Assembly: GCF_026212465.1 (NCBI RefSeq)
Contig: NC_080052.1
Location: forward strand, 13,493,205 to 13,557,204
Reading direction: 5' to 3'
Source: Amaranthus tricolor
Taxonomy: Eukaryota > Streptophyta > Magnoliopsida > Caryophyllales > Amaranthaceae
DNA: 64,000 nucleotides
The position numbers and the translations under genes were made by a program. The notes beneath the pieces are model-generated. The model ran no database searches, had not been told where the DNA came from, and saw only the letters and a program-made list of their open reading frames with translations. Shown here piece by piece: positions 36,660-49,844 of this stretch. How positions within the stretch are numbered: position 1 is the first letter of the stretch; each line of letters begins with the position of its first letter.

Positions 36660-38960
36660 GTCAATTCCGCGCGTAAAGTAGCTCAAACTTGGTTTTGATG
36701 CGAAACCGGGGCTGATTAAGGCCTTGGTTATGCAAAAATTAATGTTGTGCGTAAGCTTTGATTAATGACACAGTGAAAAACTACAAATGATCATGAAAAG
36801 AACACGAAACAACCACAAACACTTAAACAAAATTCTGATCTGGCAAACTGTCGACCAGCCCTCCTTCGGCTCAGCTTCTAGGAGTCCACGGGGATTTTTA
36901 GAATGGTTATAGGACCTTGATAGCTAGATCCAAGTACCAAGATTCCATTTCCACTTTAGCCTAGGTCCTGGATGAATAGGTTTGGTCTCCACGTGTCGTG
37001 CAAGGTGGTCTGGTCACTAGTTTGATGCTGTCAATTTCGCGTTTTTATTTGTCAAATTCGCGCGTAAAGTAGGTCAAACATGGTTTGTTATGCACGAAAC
37101 TTGGCACACAACACTATTTGGCATATATTATTGTGTTGAAATGGTTAGAATTGATAATAATAGTCATATGCTAGAAATTAGAAGTTAAGTTGCGATTTTA
37201 TGCGTTTTTAAGCGTTTTTGTCAATTTCGCGCGTAAAGTAGGTCAAACATGATTTGTTATGCACGAAACTTCGCACACAACACTATTTGGCATATATTAT
37301 TGTGTTGAAATGGTTATACTTGATAATAATAGTCATATGCTAGAAATTAGAAGTTAAGTTGCGATTTTATGGGTTTTTAAGCATTTTTGTCAATTTCGCG
37401 CGTAAAGTAGGTCAAACATGGTTTGTTATGCACGAAACTTGGCACACAACACTATGTGGCATATATTATTGTGTTGAAATGGTTAGAATTGATAATAATA
37501 GTCATATGCTAGAAATTAGAAGTTAAGTTGCGATTTTATGCGTTTTAAAGCGTTTTTGTCGATTTCGCGCGTAAAGTAGGTCAAACATGGTTTGTTATGC
37601 ACGAAACTTGGCACACAACACTATTTGGCATATATTATTGTGTTGAAATGGTTAGAATTGATAATAATAGTCATATGCTAGAAATTAGAAGTTAAGTTGC
37701 GATTTTATGCGTTTTTAAGCGTTTTTGTCAATTCCGCGCGTAAAGTAGCTCGAACATGGTTTTCATGCGAAACCGGGGCTGATTAAGGCCTTGGTTATGC
37801 AAGGATTAATGTTGTGCGTAAGCTTTGATTAATGACACAGTGAAAAACTATAAATGATCATGAAAAGAACACGAAACAACCACAAACACTTAAACAAATC
37901 TGATCTGGCAAACTGTCGACCAGCCCTTCTTCGGCTCAGCTTCTAGGAGTCCACGGGGATTGTTAGAATGGTCTTAGGACCTTGATAGCTAGATCCAAGT
38001 ACCAAGATTCCATTTCCACTTTATCAAAGGTCCTGGATGAATAGGTTTGGTCTCCACGTGTCGTGCAAGGTGGTCTGGTCACTAGTTTGATGCTGTTAAT
38101 TTCGCGTTTTTATTTGTCAAATTCGCGCATAAAGTAGGTCAAACATGGTTTGTTATGCACGAAACTTGGCACACAACACTATTTGGCATATATTATTGTG
38201 TTGAAATGGTTAGAATTGATAATAATAGTCATATGCTAGAAATTAGAAGTTAAGTTGCGATTTTATGCGTTTTTAAGCGTTTTTGTCAATTTCGCGGGTA
38301 AAGTAGGTCAAACATGGTTTGTTATCCACGAAACTTGGCACACAACACTATTTGGCATATATTATTGTGTTGAAATGGTTATACTTGATAATAATAGTCA
38401 TATGCTAGAAATTAGAAGTTAAGTTGCGATTTTATGGGTTTTTAAGCGTTTTTGTCAATTTCGCGCGTAAAGTAGGTCAAACATGGTTTGTTATGCACGA
38501 AACTTGGCACACAACACTATTTGGCATATATTATTGTGTTGAAATGGTTAGAATTGATAATAATAGTCATATGCTAGAAATTAGAAGTTAAGTTGCGATT
38601 TTATGCGTTTTAAAGCGTTTTTGTCGATTTCGCGCGTAAAGTAGGTCAAACATGGTTTGTTATGCACGAAACTTGGCACACAACACTATTTGGCATATAT
38701 TATTGTGTTGAAATGGTTATAATTGATAATAATAGTCATATGCTAGAAATTAGAAGTTAAGTTGCGATTTTATGCGTTTTTAATCGTTTTTGTCAATTTC
38801 GCGTGTAAAGTAGGTCAAACATGGTTTGTTATGCACGAAACTTGGCACACAACACTATTTGGCATATATTATTGTGTTGAAATGGTTAGAATTGATAATA
38901 ATAGTCATATGCTAGAAATTAGAAGTTAAGTTGCGATTTTATGCGTTTTTAAGCGTTTTT
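36660..38960 (+). repeat. Region V, duplication copy 1 (2301 bp)
   Basis: Composition is B38, four A, B39 (37727), five A. Markers are GGTTATAGGACC in B38, CACTATGTGGC near 37453, CATGGTTTTCATGCG in the head of B39, AACAAATCTG (a 2 bp deletion), GCCCTTCTTCGG, GGTCTTAGGACC, TTATCAAAGG and GCTGTTAATTTCG in B39, and TTATCCACG near 38325. The last A reads GCGTG. Confidence 0.92.
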
Positions 38961-41093
38961 GTCAATTCCGCGCGTAAAGTAGCTCAAACTTGGTTTTGAT
39001 GCGAAACCCGGGGCTGATTAAGGCCTTGGTTATACAAAAATTAATGTTGTGCGTAAGCTTTGATTAATGACACAGTGAAAAACTACAAATGATCATGAAA
39101 AGAACACGAAACAACCACAAACACTTAAACAAAATTCTGATCTGGCAAACTGTCGACCAGCCCTCCTTCGGCTCAGCTTCTAGGAGTCCACGGGGATTTT
39201 TAGAATGGTTATAGGACCTTGATAGCTAGATCCAAGTACCAAGATTCCATTTCCACTTTAGCCTAGGTCCTGGATGAATAGGTTTGGTCTCCACGTGTCG
39301 TGCAAGGTGGTCTGGTCACTAGTTTGATGCTGTCAATTTCGCGTTTTTATTTGTCAAATTCGCGCGTAAAGTAGGTCAAACATGGTTTGTTATGCACGAA
39401 ACTTGGCACACAACACTATTTGGCATATATTATTGTGTTGAAATGGTTAGAATTGATAATAATAGTCATATGCTAGAAATTAGAAGTTAAGTTGCGATTT
39501 TATGCGTTTTTAAGCGTTTTTGTCAATTTCGCGCGTAAAGTAGGTCAAACATGATTTGTTATGCACGAAACTTCGCACACAACACTATTTGGCATATATT
39601 ATTGTGTTGAAATGGTTATACTTGATAATAATAGTCATATGCTAGAAATTAGAAGTTAAGTTGCGATTTTATGGGTTTTTAAGCATTTTTGTCAATTTCG
39701 CGCGTAAAGTAGGTCAAACATGGTTTGTTATGCACGAAACTTGGCACACAACACTATGTGGCATATATTATTGTGTTGAAATGGTTAGAATTGATAATAA
39801 TAGTCATATGCTAGAAATTAGAAGTTAAGTTGCGATTTTATGCGTTTTAAAGCGTTTTTGTCGATTTCGCGCGTAAAGTAGGTCAAACATGGTTTGTTAT
39901 GCACGAAACTTGGCACACAACACTATTTGGCATATATTATTGTGTTGAAATGGTTAGAATTGATAATAATAGTCATATGCTAGAAATTAGAAGTTAAGTT
40001 GCGATTTTATGCGTTTTTAAGCGTTTTTGTCAATTCCGCGCGTAAAGTAGCTCAAACATGGTTTTCATGCGAAACCGGGGCTGATTAAGGCCTTGGTTAT
40101 GCAAGGATTAATGTTGTGCGTAAGCTTTGATTAATGACACAGTGAAAAACTATAAATGATCATGAAAAGAACACGAAACAACCACAAACACTTAAACAAA
40201 TCTGATCTGGCAAACTGTCGACCAGCCCTTCTTCGGCTCAGCTTCTAGGAGTCCACGGGGATTGTTAGAATGGTCTTAGGACCTTGATAGCTAGATCCAA
40301 GTACCAAGATTCCATTTCCACTTTATCAAAGGTCCTGGATGAATAGGTTTGGTCTCCACGTGTCGTGCAAGGTGGTCTGGTCACTAGTTTGATGCTGTTA
40401 ATTTCGCGTTTTTATTTGTCAAATTCGCGCATAAAGTAGGTCAAACATGGTTTGTTATGCACGAAACTTGGCACACAACACTATTTGGCATATATTATTG
40501 TGTTGAAATGGTTAGAATTGATAATAATAGTCATATGCTAGAAATTAGAAGTTAAGTTGCGATTTTATGCGTTTTTAAGCGTTTTTGTCAATTTCGCGGG
40601 TAAAGTAGGTCAAACATGGTTTGTTATCCACGAAACTTGGCACACAACACTATTTGGCATATATTATTGTGTTGAAATGGTTATACTTGATAATAATAGT
40701 CATATGCTAGAAATTAGAAGTTAAGTTGCGATTTTATGGGTTTTTAAGCGTTTTTGTCAATTTCGCGCGTAAAGTAGGTCAAACATGGTTTGTTATGCAC
40801 GAAACTTGGCACACAACACTATTTGGCATATATTATTGTGTTGAAATGGTTAGAATTGATAATAATAGTCATATGCTAGAAATTAGAAGTTAAGTTGCGA
40901 TTTTATGCGTTTTAAAGCGTTTTTGTCGATTTCGCGCGTAAAGTAGGTCAAACATGGTTTGTTATGCACGAAACTTGGCACACAACACTATTTGGCATAT
41001 ATTATTGTGTTGAAATGGTTATAATTGATAATAATAGTCATATGCTAGAAATTAGAAGTTAAGTTGCGATTTTATGCGTTTTTAAGCGTTTTT
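38961..41093 (+). repeat. Region V, duplication copy 2 (2133 bp)
   Basis: Composition is B40, four A, B41 (40029), four A. All the rare markers of copy 1 recur at an offset of about 2302. The fifth A after B41 is missing, which accounts for the 168 bp shortfall. B40 has a private extra C (AAACCCGGGG near 39004) and TATACAAAAATT. The many shared privates make this one of the best-supported segmental duplications in the window. Confidence 0.92.
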
Positions 41094-43224
41094 GTCAATT
41101 CCGCGCGTAAAGTAGCTCAAACAAGGTTTTCATGCGAAACCGGGGCTGATTAAGGCCTTGGTTTTGCAAGGATTAATGTTGTGCGTAAGCTTTGATTAAT
41201 AAAACAGTGAAAAACTATAAATGATCATGAAAAGAACACGAAACAACCACAAACACTTAAACAAATCTGATCTGGCAAACTGTCGACCAGCCCTTCTTCG
41301 GCTCAGCTTCTAGGAGTCCACGGGGATTGTTAGAATGGTTTTAGGACCTTGATAGCTAGATCCAAGTACCAAGATTCCATTTCCACTTTAGCAAAGGTCC
41401 TGGATGAATAGGTTTGGTCTCCACGAGTCGTGCAAGGTGGTCTGGTCACTAGTTTGATGCTGTCAATTTCGCGTTTTTATTTGTCAAATTCGCGCATAAA
41501 GTAGGTCAAACATGGTTTGTTATGCACGAAACTTGGCACACAACACTATTTGGTATATATTATTGTGTTGAAATGGTTAGAATTGATAATAATAGTCATA
41601 TGCTAGAAATTAGAAGTTAAGTTGCGATTTTATGCGTTTTTAAGCGTTTTTGTCAATTTCGCGCGTAAAGTAGGTCAAACATGGTTTGTTATGCACGAAA
41701 CTTGGCACACAACACTATTTGGCATATATTATTGTGTTGAAATGGTTATACTTGATAATAATAGTAATATCATAGAAATTAGAAGTTAAGTTGCGATTTT
41801 ATGGGTTTTTAAGCGTTTTTGTCAATTTCGCGCGTAAAGTAGGTCAAACATGGTTTGTTATGCACGAAACTTGGCACACAACACTATTTGGCATATATTA
41901 TTGTGTTGAAATGGTTAGAATTGATAATAATAGTCATATGCTAGAAATTAGAAGTTAAGTTGCGATTTTATGCGTTTTTAAGCGTTTTTGTCAATTCCGC
42001 GCGTAAAGTAGCTCAAACTTGGTTTTGATGCGAAACCGGGGCTGATTAAGGCCTTGGTTATGCAAGGATTAATGTTGTGCGTAAGCTTTGATTAATGACA
42101 CAGTGAAAAACTATAAATGATCATGAAAAGAACACGAAACAACCACAAACACTTAAACAAAATTCTGATCTGGCAAACTGTCGACCAGCCCTCCTTCGGC
42201 TCAGCTTCTAGGAGTCCACGGGGATTGTTAGAATGGTTTTAGGACCTTGATAGCTAGATCCAAGTACCAAGATTCCATTTCCACTTTAGCAAAGGTCCTG
42301 GATGAATAGGTTTGGTCTCCACGTGTCATGCAAGGTGGTCTGGTCACTAGTTTGATGCTGTCAATTTCGCGTTTTTATTTGTCAAATTCGCGCATAAAGT
42401 AGGTCAAACATGGTTTGTTATGCACGAAACTTGGCACACAACACTATTTGGCATATATTATTGTGTTGAAATGGTTAGAATTGATAATAATAGTCATATG
42501 CTAGAAATTAGAAGTTAAGTTGCGATTTTATGCGTTTTTAAGCGTTTTTGTCAATTTCGCGCGTAAAGTAGGTCAAACATGGTTTGTTATGCACGAAACT
42601 TGGCACAAAACACTATTTGGCATATATTATTGTGTTGAAATGGTTATACTTGATAATAATAGTCATATGCTAGAAATTAGAAGTTAAGTTGCGATTTTAT
42701 GGGTTTTTAAGCGTTTTTGTCAATTTCGCGCGTAAAGTAGGTCAAACATGGTTTGTTATGCACGAAACTTGGCACACAACACTATTTGGCATATATTATT
42801 GTGTTGAAATGGTTAGAATTGATAATAATAGTCATATGCTAGAAATTAGATGTTAAGTTGCGATTTTATGCGTTTTAAAGCGTTTTTATCGATTTCGCGC
42901 GTAAAGTAGGTCAAACATGGTTTGTTATGCACGAAACTTGGCACACAACACTATTTGGCATATATTATTGTGTTGAAATGGTTATACTTGATAATAATAG
43001 TCATATGCTAGAAATTAGAAGTTTAGTTGCGATTTTATGAGTTTTTAAGCGTTTTTGTCAATTTCGCGCGTAAAGTACTCAAACTTGGTTTGTTATGCAC
43101 GAAACTTGGCACACAACACTATTTGGCATATATTATTGTGTTGAAATGGTTAGAATTTGTAATAATAGTCATATGCTAGAAATTAGAAGTTAAGTTGCGA
43201 TTTTATGCGTTTTTAAGCGTTTTT
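41094..43224 (+). repeat. Region VI mosaic, B42 and B43 with 3 and 5 A
   Basis: B42 (41094) keeps the region V features GGTTTTCATGCG, AACAAATCTG and CCCTTCTTCGG, but has CAAACAAGG, TTTTGCAAGG, TAATAAAACAG and CCACGAGTCG as privates; the last destroys the CACGTG motif. B43 (41990) is CAAAGG type with GTGTCATGC. Among the A monomers are AGTAATATCATAG near 41765, TTAGATGTTAAG near 42845 and GTTTAGTTGCG near 43021. The density of one-off substitutions is high, suggesting an older or less homogenised segment. Confidence 0.88.
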
Positions 43225-45189
43225 GTCAATTCCGCGCGTAAAGTAGCTCAAACTTGGTTTTGATGCGAAACCGGGGCTGATTAAGGCCTTGGTTATGCAA
43301 GGATTAATGTTGTGCGTAAGCTTTGATTAATTACACAGTGAAAAACTACAAATGATCATGAAAAGAACACAAAACAACGACAAACACTTAAACAAAATTC
43401 TGATCTGGCAAACTGTCGACCAGCCCTCCATCGGCTCAGCTTCTAGGAGTCCACGGGGATTGTTAGAATGGTTTTAGGACCTTGATAGCTAGATCCAAGT
43501 ACCAATATTCCATTTCCACTTTAGCCTAGGTCCTGGATAAATAGGTTTGGTCTCCACGTGTCGTGCAAGCTGGTCTGGTCACTAGTTTGATGCTGTCAAT
43601 TTCGCGTTTTTATTTGTCAAATTCGCGCGTAAAGTAGGTCAAACATGGTTTGTTATGGACGAAACTTGGCACACAACACTATTTGGCATATATTATTGTG
43701 TTGAAATGGTTAGAATTGATAATAATAGTCATATGCTAGAAATTAGAAGTTAAGTTGCGATTTTATGCGTTTTTAAGCTTTTTTGTCAATTCCGCGCGTA
43801 AAGTAGCTCAAACTTGGTTTTGATGCGAAACCGGGGCTGATTAAGGCCTTGGTTTTGCAAGGATTAATGTTGTGCGTAAGCTTTGATTAATGACACAGTG
43901 AAAAACTATAAATGATCATGAAAAGAACACGAAACAACCACAAACACTTAAAGAAAATTCTGATCTGGCAAACTGTCGACCAGCCCTCCTTCGGCTCAGC
44001 TTGTAGGAGTCCACGGGGATTGTTAGAATGGTTTTAGGACCTTGATAGCTAGATCCAAGTACCAAGATTCCATTTCCACTTTAGCAAAGGTCCTGGATGA
44101 ATAGGTTTGTTCTCCACGTGTCGTGCAAGGTGGTCTGGTCACTAGTTTGATGCTGTCAATTTCGCGTTTTTATTTGTCAAATTCGCGCATAAAGTAGGTC
44201 AAACATGGTTTGTTATGCACGAAACTTGGCACACAACACTATTTGGCATATATTATTGTGTTGAAATGGTTAGAATTGATAATAATAGTCATATGCTACA
44301 AATTAGAAGTTAAGTTGCGATTTTATGCGTTTTTAAGCGTTTTTGTCAATTTTGCGCGTAAAGTAGGACAAACATGGTTTGTTATGCACGAAACTTGGCA
44401 CACAAAACTATTTGGCATATATTATTGTGTTGAAATGGTTATACTTGATAATAATAGTCATATGCTAGAAATTAGAAGTTAAGTTGCGATTTTATGGGTT
44501 TTCAAGCATTTTTGTCAATTTCGCGCGTAAAGTAGGTCAAACATGGTTTGTTATGCACGAAACTTGGCACACAACACTATTTGGCATATATTATTGTGTT
44601 GAAATGGTTAGAATTGATAATAATAGTCATATGCTAGAAATTAGAAGTTAAGTTTCGATTTTATGCGTTTTTAAGCGTTTTTGTCAATTTCGCGCGTAAA
44701 GTAGGTCAAACATGGTTTGTTATGCACGAAACTTGGCACACAACACTATTTGGCATATATTATTGTGTTGAAATGGTTATACTTGATAATAATAGTCATA
44801 TGCTAGAAATTAGAAGTTAAGTTGCGATTTTATGGGTTTTTAAGCGTTTTTGTCAATTTCGCGCGTAAAGTAGGTCAAACATGGTTTGTTATGCACGAAA
44901 CTTGGCACACAACACTATTTGGCATATATTATTGTGTTGAAATGGTTAGAATTGATAATAATAGTCATATGCTAGAAATTAGAAGTTAAGTTGCGATTTT
45001 ATGCGTTTTAAAGCGTTTTTGTCGATTTCGCGCGTAAAGTAGGTCAAACATGGTTTGTTATGCACGAAACTTGGCACACAACACTATTTGGCATATATTA
45101 TTGTGTTGAAATGGTTAGAATTGATAATAATAGTCATATGCTAGAAATTAGAAGTTAAGTTGCGATTTTATGCGTTTTTAAGCATTTTT
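43225..45189 (+). repeat. Region VI mosaic, B44 and B45 with 1 and 6 A
   Basis: B44 (43225) is CCTAGG type, with a one-A gap to B45 (43785), which is CAAAGG type, followed by six A. Privates include AACACAAAACAACGAC, CTCCATCGG, CCAATATTCC and TGGATAAATAGG in B44, and CTTGTAGGAG and GTTTGTTCTCC in B45. A TAG-to-TAC change at 44297-44299 removes a stop codon and creates the longest open frame of the window by accident. Confidence 0.88.
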
Positions 45190-47491
45190 GTCAATTCCGC
45201 GCGTAAAGTAGCACAAACATGGTTTTCATGCGAAACCGGGGCTGATTAAGGCCTTGGTTATGCAAGGATTAATGTTGTGCGTAAGCTTTGATTAATGACA
45301 CAGTGAAAAACTATAAATGATCATGAAAAGAACACGAAACAACCACAAACACTTAAACAAAATTCTGATCTGGCAAACTGTCGACTAGCCCTCCTTCGGC
45401 TCAACTTGTAGGAGTCCACGGGGATTGTTAGAATGGTTTTAGGACCGTGATAGCTAGATCCAAGTACCAAGATTCCATTTCCACTTTAGCAAAGGTCCTG
45501 GATGAATAGGTTTGGTCTCCACGTGTCGTGCAAGGTGGTCTGGTCACTAGTTTGATGCTGTCAATTTCGCGTTTTTATTTGTCAAATTCGCGCATAAAGT
45601 AGGTCAAACATGGTTTGTTATGCACGAAACTTGGCACACAACACTATTTGGCATATATTATTGTGTTGAAATGGTTAGAATTGATAATAATAGTCATATG
45701 CTAGAAATTAGAAGTTAAGTTGCGATTTTATGCGTTTTTAAGCGTTTTTGTCAATTTCGCGCGTAAAGTAGGTCAAACATGGTTTGTTATCCACGAAACT
45801 TGGCACACAACACTATTTGGCATATATTATTGTGTTGAAATGGTTATACTTGATAATAATAGTCATATGCTAGAAATTAGAAGTTAAGTTGCGATTTTAT
45901 GGGTTTTTAAGCGTTTTTGTCAATTTCGCGCGTAAAGTAGGTCAAACATGGTTTGTTATGCACGAAACTTTGCACACAACACTATTTGGCATATATTATT
46001 GTGTTGAAATGGTTAGAATTGATAATAATAGTCATATGCTAGAACTTAGAAGTTAAGTTGCGATTTTATGCGTTTTAAAGCGTTTTTGTCGATTTCGCGC
46101 GTAAAGTAGGTCAAACATGGTTTGTTATGCACGAAACTTGGCACACAACACTATTTGGCATATATTATTGTGTTGAAATGGTTAGAATTGATAATAATAG
46201 TCATATGCTAGAAATTAGAATTTAAGTTGCGATTTTATGCGTTTTAAAGCGTTTTTGTCGATTTCGCGCGTAAAGTAGGTCAAACATGGTTTGTTATGCA
46301 CGAAACTTGGCACACAACACTATTTGGCATATATTATTGTGTTGAAATGGTTAGAATTGATAATAATAGTCATATGCTAGAAATTAGAAGTTAAGTTGCG
46401 ATTTTATGCGTTTTTAAGCGTTTTTGTCAATTCCGCGCGTAAAGTAGCTCAAACATGGTTTTCATGCGAAACCGGGGCTGATTAAGGCCTTGGTTATGCA
46501 AGGATTAATGTTGTGCGTAAGCTTTGATTAATGACACAGTGAAAAACTATAAATGATCATGAAAAGAACACGAAACAACCACAAACACTTAAACAAATCT
46601 GATCTGGCAAACTGTCGACCAGCCCTCCTTCGGCTCAGCTTCTAGGAGTCCACGGGGAAATTTAGAATGGTTTTAGGACCTTGATAGCTAGATCCAAGTA
46701 CCAAGATTCCATTTCCACTTTAGCAAAGGTCCTGGATGAATAGGTTTGGTCTCCACGTGTCGTGCAAGGTGGTCTGGTCACTAGTTTGATGCTGTCAATT
46801 TCGCGTTTTTATTTGTCAAATTCGCGCATAAAGTAGGTCAAACATGGTTTTGTTATGCACGAAACTTGGCACACAACACTATTTGGCATATATTATTGTG
46901 TTGAAATGGTTAGAATTGATAATAATAGTCATATGCTAGAAATTAGAAGTTAAGTTGCGATTTTATGCGTTTTTAAGCGTTTTTGTCAATTTCGCGCGTA
47001 AAGTAGGTCAAACATGGTTTGTTATGCACGAAACTTGGCACACAACACTATTTGGCATATATTATTGTGTTGAAATGGTTATACTTGATAATAATAGTAA
47101 TATGCTAGAAATTAGAAGTTAAGTTGCGATTTGATGGGTTTTTTAGCGTTTTTGTCAATTTCGCGCGTAAAGTAGGTCAAACATGGTTTGTTATGCACGA
47201 AACTTGGCACACAACACTATTTGGCATATATTATTGTGTTGAAATGGTTAGAATTGATAATAATAGTCATATGCTAGAAATTAGATGTTAAGTTGCGATT
47301 TTATGCGTTTTAAAGCGTTTTTATCGATTTCGCGCGTAAAGTAGGTCAAACATGGTTTGTTATGCACGAAACTTGGCACACGACACTATTTGGCATATAT
47401 TATTGTGTTGAAATGGTTAGAATTGATAATAATAGTCATATGCTAGAAATTAGAAGTTAAGTTGCGATTTTATGCGTTTTTAAGCGTTTTT
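45190..47491 (+). repeat. Region VI mosaic, B46 and B47 with 5 and 4 A (2302 bp)
   Basis: The period equals that of regions II and V (two B plus nine A). B46 and B47 both have GGTTTTCATGCG and CAAAGG. B46 has GTCGACTAGCC and CTCAACTTG, and B47 has GGGGAAATTTAG as privates. Two consecutive A monomers after B46 end GTTTTAAAGCG and lead into GTCGATTTCG, a local monomer doubling (near 46073 and 46242). TTAGATGTTAAG and GTTTTTATCGATTT near 47281-47330 repeat those near 42845-42895, marking a second-order duplication at about 4.4 kb offset. Confidence 0.87.
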
Positions 47492-48804
47492 GTCAATTCC
47501 GCGCGTAAAGTATCTCAAACTTGGTTTTGATGCGAAACCGGGGCTGATTAAGGCCTTGGTTATGCAAGGATTAATGTTGTACGTAAGCTTTGATTAATGA
47601 CACAGTGAAAAACTATAAATGATCATGAAAAGAACACGAAACAACCACAAACACTTAAACAAAATTCTGATCTGGCAAACTGTCGACCAGCCCTCCTTCG
47701 GCTCAGCTTCTAGGAGTCCACGGGGATTGTTAGAATGGTTTTAGGACCTTGATAGCTAGATCCAAGTACCAAGATTCCATTTCCACTTTAGCCTAGGTCC
47801 TGGATGAATAGGTTTGGTCTCCACGTGTCGTGCAAGGTGGTCTGGTCACTAGTTTGATGCTGTCAATTTCGCGTTTTTATTTGTCAAATTCGCGCATAAA
47901 GTAGGTCGAACATGGTTTGTTATGCACGAAACTTGGCACACAACACTATTTGGCATATATTATTGTGTTGAAATGGTTAGAATTGATAATAATAGTCATA
48001 TGCTAGAAATTAGAAGTTAAGTTGCGATTTTATGCGTTTTTAAGCGTTTTTGTCAATTCCGCGCGTAAAGTAGCTCAAACTTGGTTTTGATGCGAAACCG
48101 GGGCTGATTAAGGCCTTGGTTATGCAAGGATTAATGTTGTGCGTAAGCTTTGATTAATGACACAGTTAAAAACTATAAATGATCATGAAAAGAACCGAAA
48201 CAACCACAAACACTTAAACAAAATTCTGATCTGGCAAACTGTCGACCAGCCCTCCTTCGGCTCAGCTTCTAGGAGTCCACGGGGATTGTTAGAATGGTTT
48301 TAGGACCTTGATAGCTAGATCCAAGTACCAAGATTCCATTTCCACTTTAGCAAAGGTCCTGGATGAATAGGTTTGGTCTCCACGTGTCGTGCAAGGTGGT
48401 CTGGTCACTAGTTTGATGATGTCAATTTCGCGTTTTTATTTGTCAAATTCGCGCATAAAGTAGGTCAAACATGGTTTGTTATGCACGAAACTTAGCACAC
48501 AACACTATTTGGCATATATTATTGTGTTGAAATGGTTAGAATTGATAATAATAGTCATATGCTAGAAATTAGAAGTTAAGTTGCGATTTTATGCGTTTTT
48601 AAGCGTTTTTGTAAATTTCGCGCGTAAAGTAGGTCAAACATGGGTTGTTATGCACGAAACTTGGCACACAACACTATTTGGCATATATTATTGTGTTGAA
48701 ATGGTTATACTTGATAATAATAGTCATATGCTAGAAATTAGAAGTTAAGTTGCGATTTAATGGGTTTTTAAGCATTTTTGTCAATTTCGCGCGTAAAGTA
48801 GGTC

Positions 48805-48822
48805 AAACATGGTCTTGGCACA
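48805..48822 (+). other. 15 bp deletion in an A monomer
   Basis: The sequence passes from CAAACATGGT directly to CTTGGCACAC, missing the TTGTTATGCACGAAA present in other monomers. The monomer is 154 bp. It accounts for most of the odd B49-to-B50 spacing of 1218 bp, the rest being a one-base loss in B49. Confidence 0.9.
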
Positions 48823-49770
48823 CAACACTATTTGGCATATATTATTGTGTTGAAATGGTTAGAATTGATAATAATAGTCATATGCTAGAAATTAGAAGTT
48901 AAGTTGCGATTTTATGCGTTTTAAAGCGTTTTTGTCAATTTCGCGCGTAAAGTACTCAAACTTGTTTTGTTATGCACGAAACTTGGCACACGACACTATT
49001 TGGCATATATTATTGTGTTGAAATGGTTAGAATTGATAATAATAGTCATATGCTAGAAATTAGAAGTTAAGTTGCGATTTTATGCGTTTTTAAGCGTTTT
49101 TGTCAATTTCGCGCGTAAAGTACTCAAACTTGGTTTGTTATGCACGAAACTTGGCACACAACACTATTTGGCATATATTATTGTGTTGAAATGGTTAGAA
49201 TTGATAATAATAGTCATATGCTAGAAATTAGAAGTTAAGTTGCGATTTTATGCGTTTTTAAGCGTTTTTGTCAATTCCGCGCGTAAAGTAGCTCAAACTT
49301 GGTTTTGATGCGAAACCGGGGCTGATTAAGGCCTTGGTTATGCAAGGATTAATGTTGTGCGTAAGCTTTGATTAATGACACAGTGAAAAACTACAAATGA
49401 TCATGAAAAGAACACGAAACAACCAAAAACACTTAAACAAAATTCGGATCTGGCAAACTGTCGACCAGCCCTCCTTCGGCTCAGCTTCTAGGAGTCCACG
49501 GGGATTGTTAGAATGGTTTTAGGACCTTGGTAGCTAGATCCAAGTACCAAGATTCCATTTCCACTTTAGCCTAGGTCCTGGATGAATAGGTTTGGTCTCC
49601 ACGTGTCGTGCAAGGTAGTCTGGTCACTAGTTTGATGCTGTCAATTTCGCGTTTTTATTTGTCAAATTCGCGCATAAAGTAGGTCAAACATGGTTTGTTA
49701 TGCACGAAACTTGGCACACAACACTATTTGGCATATATTATTGTGTTGAAATGGTTAGAATTGATAATAA

Positions 49771-49800
49771 TAGTCATATGCTAGATAGTCATATGCTAGA
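49771..49800 (+). repeat. 15 bp perfect tandem duplication in an A monomer
   Basis: TAGTCATATGCTAGA occurs twice in a row (49771-49785 and 49786-49800), making this monomer 184 bp and the B50-to-B51 spacing 575 in place of 560. No other monomer has it. The pattern is typical of replication slippage. Confidence 0.93.
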
Positions 49801-49844
49801 AATTAGAAGTTAAGTTGCGATTTTATGCGTTTTTAAGCGTTTTT

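Larger units (their letters stand above)
47492..49844 (+). repeat. Region VI/VII transition, B48, B49, B50
   Basis: Gaps are one A (B48-B49), five A (B49-B50) and one A (B50-B51). B49 (48052) is the last CAAAGG-type B; every B to its right is CCTAGG type. B49 also has CACAGTTAAAAAC and GAACCGAAAC. The five-A run contains a 15 bp deletion near 48813, and the single A after B50 (49270) contains a 15 bp tandem duplication at 49771-49800. Confidence 0.88.

Noticed and set aside
44210..44482. Open frame of 90 codons on the + strand
   Set aside because: It begins at TTG, lies across two A monomers, and exists only because a TAG at 44297-44299 is mutated to TAC. The equivalent frame is closed in other copies.
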